Below, piece after piece: positions 51,228 through 57,573 of a stretch of 57,573 nucleotides of DNA. The position numbers were made by a program, and so were the translations under genes. Every line of letters starts with the position of its first letter. Position 1 is the first letter of the stretch. This stretch comes from DATLAN01 sp035527455. Lineage in GTDB: Bacteria; Planctomycetota; Planctomycetia; Pirellulales; Thermoguttaceae. Below the pieces are notes generated by a model that had not been told where the DNA came from, made no database searches, and saw nothing but the letters and a program-made list of their open reading frames with translations. The stretch covers positions 1 to 57,573 of the forward strand of contig DATLAN010000051.1 in NCBI GenBank assembly GCA_035527455.1, in the 5' to 3' direction.

Positions 51228-52598
51228 ATGCCCGACCCCACCCCCGAACAACTCGAGACCTGGGACCGCACGCTCGTTTGGCACGCCTTTACGCAGATGG
51301 CCGAATACGTGCCGCTGATCATCGAGCGCGCCGAGGGTTGCGTGCTGGTCGACGTCGACGGGAATCAGTACATCGACGGCGTCAGCAGCTTGTGGTGCAA
51401 CGTCCACGGGCATCGGCACCCGACGCTCGACGCCGCCATCCGCGAGCAACTCGACCGGGTGGCACACGTCACTTCGCTGGGCGCGTCGAACCCGACGACC
51501 ATCCGGTTGGCCCGGCGGCTGGTCGATCTGGCTCCGCCGGGCTTGGGGCACGTGTTCTTCTCCGACGATGGGGCCACGGCCGTCGAAGTGGCGATCAAGA
51601 TGGCCCTTCAGTACTGGCGACAACGCGACGACCCGCGGCCTCAGAAGACCTGCTACGTGGCCCTGGGAGACGCTTACCACGGGGATACGCTGGGCTGCGT
51701 GAGCGTGGGCGGGGTCGAGCGGTTCCACGCCATGTTCCGGCCGCTGCTGTTCGAAACGCTGCGACTGCCCTGCCCGAATCCTTATCGCCCGCCCGAGGGC
51801 GTGGCGGCCGAGAACCTCCTGGAGCATTCGCTGGGGTTGTTGGAAACGGCGCTGGCCGAAAACCACCGGCGGATCGCCGCGCTGGTGATCGAGCCGCTGG
51901 TGCAGGCCGCCGCCGGCATGATCGTCCATCCGCGCGGCTATCTGCGGGGAGTGCGGGAGCTGACGCGAAAGTACGACGTGCTCTTGATCGCCGACGAAGT
52001 GGCCGTGGGCATGGGCCGGACCGGGCGGATGTTCGCCTGCCAGCACGAAGACGTTGCGCCCGATCTGCTCTGCCTGGCCAAGGGTCTCACCGGCGGTTAC
52101 CTGCCGATGGCCGCCACATTGACCAGCGACGAAATCTGGCGTGCGTTCCTGGGCGAGTACGCCGAGGGCAAGACCTTCTTTCACGGGCACACCTACGGCG
52201 GCAACCCGTTGGGCGCGGCCGTCGCGCTGGCGACGTTGGACGTGTTCGAACAGGAACAGACGCTCGAGCGAATGCAGGAGAAGATCGAGCGGCTCGGGGG
52301 ACATCTCGATCGCATCGCCAGGCTGCCGCAGGTGGGCGACGTACGGCAATGCGGCCTGATCGCGGGCATCGAGCTGGTGCGCGACAAGGCCAGCAAGGAG
52401 CCGTATCCCTGGTCCGAGAAGCGCGGCGTGCGCGTCTGCGATTACGCCCGCCGCGAAGGGGTCTTCCTGCGGCCGCTGGCCAACGTGATCGCGATCGTGC
52501 CTCCGCTGGCCATCCGCGCCGATCAGTTGGATCGGATTGCGGCCGTGGTGGAAGAGGGGATCGTCGAAGCGACCGGAGCGAACGACACGGTTGTTTAG
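51228..52598 (+). CDS. bioA: adenosylmethionine-8-amino-7-oxononanoate aminotransferase
   Basis: A 456-residue PLP enzyme of biotin synthesis that transfers the amino group of SAM to KAPA. Family lines are DRTLVWHAFTQMAEY at the front (substrate Trp/Tyr region), DGVSSLWCNVHGHRHP, FSDDGATAVEVAIKMALQYW, GDAYHGDTLG, LIADEVAVGMGRTGRMFACQ and the PLP lysine in LCLAKGLTGGYLPMA. The C-terminus is complete. It stands alone; no other bio gene is in the window. Its stop codon lies inside the first unit of a 13-bp tandem repeat. Confidence 0.94.
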   Translation: MPDPTPEQLETWDRTLVWHAFTQMAEYVPLIIERAEGCVLVDVDGNQYIDGVSSLWCNVHGHRHPTLDAAIREQLDRVAHVTSLGASNPTTIRLARRLVDLAPPGLGHVFFSDDGATAVEVAIKMALQYWRQRDDPRPQKTCYVALGDAYHGDTLGCVSVGGVERFHAMFRPLLFETLRLPCPNPYRPPEGVAAENLLEHSLGLLETALAENHRRIAALVIEPLVQAAAGMIVHPRGYLRGVRELTRKYDVLLIADEVAVGMGRTGRMFACQHEDVAPDLLCLAKGLTGGYLPMAATLTSDEIWRAFLGEYAEGKTFFHGHTYGGNPLGAAVALATLDVFEQEQTLERMQEKIERLGGHLDRIARLPQVGDVRQCGLIAGIELVRDKASKEPYPWSEKRGVRVCDYARREGVFLRPLANVIAIVPPLAIRADQLDRIAAVVEEGIVEATGANDTVV

Positions 52599-52644
52599 CG
52601 CCGTCGTTTAGCGGGGATGTTTAGCGGGGATGTTTAGCGGGGAT
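52593..52644. repeat. 13-bp tandem repeat at the end of bioA
   Basis: Three perfect units of GTTTAGCGGGGAT (52606-52644) follow a degenerate unit (GTTTAGCGCCGTC, 52593-52605) that contains the bioA stop TAG. The unit shares GTTTAGCGG with the palindrome arms at 13158. Confidence 0.85.
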
Positions 52645-52668
52645 GGTGCCGAACGCGCCGTGCCGGGT

Positions 52669-53472
52669 TCAGTTGCGGCTGAGCGTGTCGTCCTCGCCTG
52701 GGCTCTTCTTTCGCTGCTCGGCCATCGCGGTGGCCATGGCCGAGATTTGCATGCCGGCTTGGAGTTCCATCGGGCTGAAGTAGGGGCGGCTGATGCCGTT
52801 GGCGCGACGAAGTTGCTTGGCGGCCAGTTCCTGCCAACTCATTTCGTTGTTCAGGTGCCAGGCGGCCACTTGGGCTGCCCGCTGGTCGATCCGCCCGGTG
52901 CCGAGCATGCGGCAGAGTTCGCGGACTTCGGCCTTGTCGGTGAACTCGCCGATGGGCTTGATTTCATATTGCATGTTGGGTCGGGGCTCGGGCTTGCCGT
53001 GCTCGAGGCAGACGGTGGTCACTTCGAGCTTTCCGACCTTCTCGGGCGGGACGTTCATCATGCCCATGCCCATGCCGCCCATGCCGCCGCCGCCCATCCC
53101 CATGCCGCCGCCCATGCCTTGCCCGCCGCCGAAGTTGTTCCCGCCGCCGCCCATACCGGCCCCGCCGAAGCCGGGCTGAGCCAGCACGGGCACGCCGGCG
53201 AACGCCTCGGGCAACTTGATGTTCAGCGGCTGCTTCGTCTTGTTCTCGATCATCACCCGACACTGCGTCGAGTCCTTGGGGATCAGCTTGACTTCAATGT
53301 CCCCCTTCGCGATGGCCGAGAACATCTCGACCGTTTGATGGTCAGGATTGAACTCGCCGAACTTCGGCACTCGGCTGCCGCGCTCCGCGGCCCATACCAG
53401 GCTCGGGAGCAAGACCAGGGCCACCGCCAAACCGAGTTGGGGCGAACGCCCACGTCGCAAAGGAAGAGTCAT
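52669..53472 (-). CDS. secreted Gly/Met-rich hypothetical protein
   Basis: A 267-residue exported protein. Signal peptide about 1-28 (LGLAVALVLLPSLVWAAE). Then a small beta domain (FSAIAKGDIEVKLIPKDSTQ), a low-complexity block of Gly and Met with GGGMGMGGGGMGGMGMGMM (about residues 105-145), and a helical end (RAAQVAAWHLNNEMSWQELA). Planctomycetes have many proteins of this design; the function is unknown. The Met-rich block may bind copper (speculation). The ATG at 53472 has GGAGG 9 bp upstream. Confidence 0.75.
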   Translation of the reverse strand: MTLPLRRGRSPQLGLAVALVLLPSLVWAAERGSRVPKFGEFNPDHQTVEMFSAIAKGDIEVKLIPKDSTQCRVMIENKTKQPLNIKLPEAFAGVPVLAQPGFGGAGMGGGGNNFGGGQGMGGGMGMGGGGMGGMGMGMMNVPPEKVGKLEVTTVCLEHGKPEPRPNMQYEIKPIGEFTDKAEVRELCRMLGTGRIDQRAAQVAAWHLNNEMSWQELAAKQLRRANGISRPYFSPMELQAGMQISAMATAMAEQRKKSPGEDDTLSRN

Positions 53473-54046
53473 CGTCCGAATCCTCCGACATGATTGTTTC
53501 TGTTCGTGCGCAATGTGACACCGCGCGCCACTTCTCCACGCTTCATACAGAGTAATCGGTTCGGACAAGAAAGCCAAGCAGAAAACCCCGGCCGGGGAGG
53601 GTGGCGCGGCGCCGCGCCAGGTACGAAGGGGGGCAACGTGGCGTAGACCCCGCCGAACGCAGTCGGCGGGCGTTGGCGGTCGGCGGGCGTTTGGGTGGAA
53701 AGGGTGCGGTATGAGGATCCGAATTGCCACCAAAAAATACTGCACCTGACCCACTTAGGGGACTGTAGTCGCCGAGGCACGGCCTGAGGCCTTCGGCCCC
53801 ATGTTTACCTGCGTGCTATGGTTGACAGGTCTAGAAGCGATTCTCTAAACTACATGGTTTTACCCGCGCGGACCGCTGTTCCTAGGGTCCGTAAGGGGTC
53901 GAAAGCGGTGAGGGTTCCAAACGTCCGACAGCGGACGGGTGCAACGCAGGCCACCCCCAGATGTGGGGCGGTTTTCCGAATCCGTCCAGTTGGCGACGGA
54001 TTGGAGATCCATTCTACACGACGTTATTCCACAGGAGAGATGGACA
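53473..54046. promoter_or_regulatory. intergenic region with promoter for hppA
   Basis: No gene is seen in this 574-bp gap. A promoter-like pair TTGACA (53822-53827), 18 bp, TAAACT (53846-53851) lies about 200 bp before hppA, leaving a long leader. GGCCTGAGGCCTTCGGCCCC near 53783-53802 can form a hairpin. Confidence 0.5.
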
Positions 54047-56875
54047 ATGAAGTTCAATCGGGTTGTGTTCAGTCGAGTACCACGCAACGTCGTCACCGGC
54101 GCGTTGACGGCGCTGGCCGTGTTGTTGATTGCCGCCGCACCGTGTCTGGCCGGCGAGGAAGACGGCAACGCGGATACCGGCGATTGGATCTTCTACGTCT
54201 TCTGGGCGGTCGCGTTCATCGGGTCGGTCGTGGCGTTGGTGTTTGCCCGGCGGTTCTTCAAACAGATGATGGCCGCCGATGAAGGCAACGCGGAGATGAT
54301 CGAAATCGCCAACCACGTCCGCACCGGAGCCAACGCGTACCTGTACCAGCAGTACAAGATCGTCGCGCTGTTCTTCCTGGTGATCGTCGGCCTGTTGGCA
54401 TGGGCGGCCTTCGGCCTGGAAGTGCAAAGCCGCTGGGTGCCGTTCGCGTTCCTCACCGGCGGGTTCTTTTCCGGCCTGGCCGGTTTCTGCGGCATGAGAA
54501 CGGCCACCTGGGCCAGCAGCCGGACAGCCGCGGGGGCGCAGAAGTCGCTCAATCAAGGACTCCAGGTCGCCTTCCGCAGCGGGGCCGTGATGGGGTTGAC
54601 CGTCGTCGGGCTGGGGCTGCTGGACATCACGATCTGGTTCGCCATCTTGCAGTGGATTGTTCCGCTGTTCACCGACGAACCGCTCACCCTGGTCGAGATC
54701 ACCGTCACCATGCTCTGCTTCGGCATGGGCGCCAGCAGCCAGGCGCTGTTCGCCCGCGTGGGCGGCGGCATCTTCACCAAGGCCGCCGACGTGGGGGCCG
54801 ACCTGGTCGGCAAGGTCGAGGCCGGCATCCCCGAAGACGACAAACGCAACCCGGCCACCATCGCCGACAACGTGGGCGACAACGTGGGCGACGTGGCCGG
54901 CATGGGCGCCGACCTCTACGAGTCCTATTGCGGCTCGATCCTGGCCACCGCGGCCTTGGGCGTGGCGGCCTTCGCCAGCGGCGCGCTGGTGCCCGAACAT
55001 TTGACCAAAGCGGTCGCCGACGGCGGGCTGGGCATGTCGATGAAGGACGCCGTCACCCACATGCAACTCTCCGCCTTGTTCCTGCCGATGGTGCTGGCGG
55101 GGATCGGGATCCTGCTGTCGATCGCCGGGATCTTCATGGTCCGCACCAAGGAGGACGCCACGCAGAAGGCGCTCTTGAAGGCGTTGGCCCGCGGCGTCGA
55201 CCTCTCCGCCTTCCTGATCGCGCCGGTCGCCGTGTTGTTGACCTGGGCCCTGTTGGGCCAGAAGTTCCTCTGGGTCGCCGGCAGCGTGGTGGTGGGGCTG
55301 ATGGCAGGGTGGCTGATCGGCAAATGGACCGAATACTGCACCAGCGACGAATTCAACCCGACGAAGAGCCTGGCCGACCAGGCATTGACCGGACCGGCCA
55401 CGCTGATCATCGGCGGGATTGCCGACGGCATGAAGAGCGTCTGGTTCCCCGTGATCACCGTGAGCGTGGCGACGTTGGCCGCCTTCGGGTTCGCCGCGCA
55501 GGGCAACTTCAGCGACGTGCAGTGGTTCGCCATGGGCCTCTACGGCGTGGGCATCGCCGCGGTGGGAATGCTCAGCACGCTGGGCATCACGCTGGCCACC
55601 GACGCCTACGGGCCGATCGCCGACAACGCCGGCGGAAACGCCGAGATGGCCGGCCTGGAACCGGTCGTCCGCGAGCGGACCGACGCCCTGGACTCCTTGG
55701 GCAACACCACGGCCGCCACGGGCAAGGGCTTCGCCATCGGCTCGGCCGCTTTGACGGCCCTGGCCCTGCTGGCCGCCTACGTGGAGGAAGTCCGCGTGGG
55801 ATTCGACCGGTGGGGCGACTCCGTGCTGGCCGAGGCCGCGCCGGGCTGGTACAAAGTGTCGGATCAGTTCCTCGCCCACGTCCAACCGGTCATCAAGGAC
55901 GGCGCGGTGGTCCAAGGCGAAGACGGCAAGCCCAAGATGCACGCCGTCGGCTTTCTGGCCTTCCCCGACGACATCAACGACGAGGCGATCCGCGACGCCT
56001 GGAAGTCGGTTGCATCGGCCGAGAAGGGCGGAGGAGCGGCGACCGTGACGCCGATCGTGGCCGGCCACGTGGCGATCGGAGGAGCGGCGACCGTGATACC
56101 GATCGTGACCGGCCCATCGGAGGTCGTTTTCACCGGCAAGAACGCGGCGGGCGAAGAGCAGAGCGTCATCCTGTGGGTGGAAGAGAAAGAGGAGCGCGGT
56201 CACAAGACCGAGGCGGCCCGTTTCCAGGCCACCAACGGCCGCCTGGCCGCGGTGGAGAGGGCCACCATGCCCGACTTCACCCGCTTCTACGAGGCCAACC
56301 TGATGAATCCCAAGGTCCTGGTCGGCGTGTTCCTCGGGGCGATGGCCACGTTCGTCTTCTGCGCGATGACCATGAAGGCGGTCGGCCGCGCGGCGTTCGG
56401 CATGGTCGAGGAGGTCCGGCGGCAGTTCCGCGAGAAGCCGGGCATCATGGACTACACCGAGAAGCCCGACTACGCCACCCCGGTCGCCATCAGCACCAAG
56501 GCGGCCCAGAGGGAGATGATCCTGCCTTCGCTGCTGGGGCTATCGACGCCGGTGATCGTCGGGTTGCTCTTGGGCGTGGCCGGTGTGATGGGCTTGCTGG
56601 TGGGGGCGTTGACCTGCGGGTTCTGCGTGGCCGTGTTCATGGCCAACGCCGGCGGCGCCTGGGATAACGCCAAGAAGTACATCGAGAAGGGCGCTCACGG
56701 CGGCAAGGGGACCGACGCCCACAAGGCGGCCGTCGTCGGCGACACCGTCGGCGACCCCTTCAAGGACACCAGCGGTCCGAGCCTGAACATCCTCATCAAG
56801 CTGATGAGCATGGTCAGCGTGGTGGTCGCCGGGCTGATCGTCCGCTACAGCCTCACGGCGCTGGGGATTTTCTAG
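54047..56875 (+). CDS. hppA: membrane-bound pyrophosphatase (K+-dependent type by signature), extended
   Basis: A 942-residue ion pump that couples pyrophosphate hydrolysis to H+ or Na+ export. It begins with a signal-peptide-like segment (LTALAVLLIAAAPCLAGEE). Catalytic lines DVGADLVGKVEAGIPEDDKR, NPATIADNVGDNVGDVAG, DAYGPIADNAGGNAEMAGLE and GDTVGDPFKDTSGPSLNIL are intact. GNTTAATGKG (552-561) with Ala instead of Lys marks the K+-dependent class. The H+ versus Na+ choice is not decided. Oddity: about 170 residues between YVEEVRVGF (about 580) and NPKVLVGVF (about 753), where relatives have a short loop, including a 16-residue tandem duplication. AGGAGA precedes the ATG. Confidence 0.93.
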   Translation: MKFNRVVFSRVPRNVVTGALTALAVLLIAAAPCLAGEEDGNADTGDWIFYVFWAVAFIGSVVALVFARRFFKQMMAADEGNAEMIEIANHVRTGANAYLYQQYKIVALFFLVIVGLLAWAAFGLEVQSRWVPFAFLTGGFFSGLAGFCGMRTATWASSRTAAGAQKSLNQGLQVAFRSGAVMGLTVVGLGLLDITIWFAILQWIVPLFTDEPLTLVEITVTMLCFGMGASSQALFARVGGGIFTKAADVGADLVGKVEAGIPEDDKRNPATIADNVGDNVGDVAGMGADLYESYCGSILATAALGVAAFASGALVPEHLTKAVADGGLGMSMKDAVTHMQLSALFLPMVLAGIGILLSIAGIFMVRTKEDATQKALLKALARGVDLSAFLIAPVAVLLTWALLGQKFLWVAGSVVVGLMAGWLIGKWTEYCTSDEFNPTKSLADQALTGPATLIIGGIADGMKSVWFPVITVSVATLAAFGFAAQGNFSDVQWFAMGLYGVGIAAVGMLSTLGITLATDAYGPIADNAGGNAEMAGLEPVVRERTDALDSLGNTTAATGKGFAIGSAALTALALLAAYVEEVRVGFDRWGDSVLAEAAPGWYKVSDQFLAHVQPVIKDGAVVQGEDGKPKMHAVGFLAFPDDINDEAIRDAWKSVASAEKGGGAATVTPIVAGHVAIGGAATVIPIVTGPSEVVFTGKNAAGEEQSVILWVEEKEERGHKTEAARFQATNGRLAAVERATMPDFTRFYEANLMNPKVLVGVFLGAMATFVFCAMTMKAVGRAAFGMVEEVRRQFREKPGIMDYTEKPDYATPVAISTKAAQREMILPSLLGLSTPVIVGLLLGVAGVMGLLVGALTCGFCVAVFMANAGGAWDNAKKYIEKGAHGGKGTDAHKAAVVGDTVGDPFKDTSGPSLNILIKLMSMVSVVVAGLIVRYSLTALGIF
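56030..56113 (+). repeat. 48-bp in-frame tandem duplication in hppA
   Basis: The unit GGAGGAGCGGCGACCGTGA... starts at 56030 and again at 56078, and is read as GGAATVTPIVAGHVAI then GGAATVIPIVTGP. The second copy is about 36 bp long. The few differences between copies show it is not an assembly echo. Confidence 0.85.
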
Positions 56876-56915
56876 CGATTGTAGGGTGGGCACTGCCCAC
56901 CAACTCATTCCAGCA

Positions 56916-57146
56916 GTAGGCCGGAACAAGCGCAGCGCAGTTCCGGCACGTGGCTCCATGCGGGTGGGTGGCACGCCCTGAGGAACGAAGGGCGTCTTTT
57001 CTCGACGTATCACGCCCTTCGTTCCTCAGGGCGTGCCACCCCAAGGTTCACCGCAACCATGTCGAGAACCGTTTGGTGCTGGCACCCGTAGGGCGAGAGG
57101 TAGAGAAGCCAAATGCCGGAACTGCGCTGCGCTGGTTCCGGCCTAC
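56916..57146. repeat. nested palindromic element (MITE-like), copy B
   Basis: Outer arms 56916-56948 and 57114-57146 pair over 33 bp with one mismatch (GTAGGCCGGAAC[A/C]AGCGC...). Inside lies a perfect 30-bp inverted repeat (56966-56995 with 57012-57041, core GCACGCCCTGAGGAACGAAG), followed by GAGAACCGTTTGGTGCTGGC, the inverse of the left end of copy A at 11324. A further small palindrome GGTGGGCA/TGCCCACC lies at 56886-56902. No gene is present between 56876 and 57150. Confidence 0.85.
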
Positions 57147-57150
57147 GAAT

Positions 57151-57573
57151 CTACAGCGCCGGTCTGGATATCAGTCTGCGATTCGCGTTCAGCCCGAGTC
57201 CTTCGTCGAGCGTCAGGCCGGCGTTGGCCCCTTCGGTCACGGCGGCCCGCAGGTTGCGGACCTGCTTTCGATCGCCGATCCTGGTGACGTTCACTCCCGC
57301 CTCGAGCAACTCCTCGAAGAGCCCGTCTTCCGGCTCGACGTTGGCCAAAACGACGTTGTCGACCATGAGCGTCGACTTCTCGAAGCGGTGGTCCATCAGC
57401 GTGACCTCGCCGCCTGCGCCGATTTCGACGACCGTCGTGTTGGAGATGACCGTCACCGGCTGCTCGAACGTCTTGCCCTTCAGTCCCTCGCCGTTGCCGC
57501 CGGCGAACCGTTTGAGCATCACGTCCTTGTGGCAGGGCTCCATCCACGCGGCGAACACGGGCTGCTCGGTCAC
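57151..57573 (-). CDS. NADH:flavin oxidoreductase / 2,4-dienoyl-CoA reductase-like, C-terminal part
   Basis: A gene cut by the right edge; the last 140 codons are seen. The lines EKSTLMVDNVVLANVEPEDG, LFEELLEAGVNVTRIGDRKQ and VRNLRAAVTEGANAGLTLDE are the C-terminal FAD/NAD(P)-binding part of old-yellow-enzyme fusions of the 2,4-dienoyl-CoA reductase type, with the GDxxxxRNLxxAxxEG flavin-binding end. The N-terminal TIM barrel should lie beyond base 57573. The apparent start at the edge is not a real one. Confidence 0.75.
   Translation of the reverse strand: MTEQPVFAAWMEPCHKDVMLKRFAGGNGEGLKGKTFEQPVTVISNTTVVEIGAGGEVTLMDHRFEKSTLMVDNVVLANVEPEDGLFEELLEAGVNVTRIGDRKQVRNLRAAVTEGANAGLTLDEGLGLNANRRLISRPAL

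Noticed and set aside
54014..56203. A 729-codon minus-strand frame opposite hppA
   Set aside because: hppA is complete and membrane-spanning on the plus strand. The opposite frame is rich in His, Arg and Gln with no domain.

Overview
The window looks like a chromosomal segment of a planctomycete, most likely Pirellulales-like. The evidence is a dense set of secreted formylglycine-type sulfatases, DUF1080, ThuA and PmoA-like (DUF6807) proteins typical of planctomycete glycan-degradation loci, a PEP-CTERM protein with NxxGxxAF repeats, VIT/von Willebrand surface proteins, and many palindromic intergenic repeats. No ribosomal RNA, CRISPR array or prophage was seen. One tRNA gene, tRNA-Ala(GGC), is present.

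Layout. Bases 1-19,920 are mainly catabolic. They hold a DUF1080 protein, five intact sulfatases, a broken sulfatase next to a decayed REP-associated transposase, ThuA, a PmoA-like protein and a large secreted protein. Housekeeping genes sit among them: hemB behind tRNA-Ala, csrA and a YjbQ-family gene. The stretch ends in a gene graveyard with C-terminal scraps of a fucosidase, a sulfatase and an HD-domain protein. Bases 20,005-28,989 form a redox and signalling block: a response regulator / PAS-PAS histidine kinase / response regulator set on the minus strand, then on the plus strand a MerR regulator with a two-CW cysteine domain, a NarI-like membrane cytochrome b and an HdrD-like iron-sulfur protein. 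Converging on these, on the minus strand, is a 2-hydroxyacyl-CoA-dehydratase-family protein with its activating ATPase and a metallo-beta-lactamase-fold protein. I consider this block the most interesting system in the window.

Bases 29,100-44,000 hold an antitoxin with a truncated MazF-like toxin, a small membrane-anchored protein, a PEP-CTERM protein, murD, a candidate structured small RNA, a cupin, ligA (with a second copy of its 3' end 2.3 kb downstream), a GH43-like secreted protein, two von Willebrand proteins and an ACT-domain protein. Bases 44,165-49,744 carry rpmB, gatC, gatA and gatB. The amidotransferase genes are separated by a 1.9 kb island of toxin-antitoxin-like genes (HicB, a truncated HicA, a retropepsin-like protein, an AF2212-like antitoxin, and a DUF6932 nucleotidyltransferase-fold protein with a small coiled-coil partner). 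The right end holds a SAM hydroxide adenosyltransferase, bioA, a Gly/Met-rich secreted protein, a long membrane pyrophosphatase (hppA) and the 3' part of an NADH:flavin oxidoreductase that runs off the edge.

How the genes work together. The sulfatases, DUF1080, ThuA, PmoA-like and GH-like proteins are exported and probably strip and degrade sulfated polysaccharide. GatCAB with tRNA genes, rpmB, ligA and murD is core machinery. The redox block could pass electrons from the membrane quinone pool to an ATP-activated iron-sulfur reductase under redox-sensing control; that link is inferred from neighbourhood only. The DNA is also strongly marked by palindromic repeat families, some of which have entered coding sequence.
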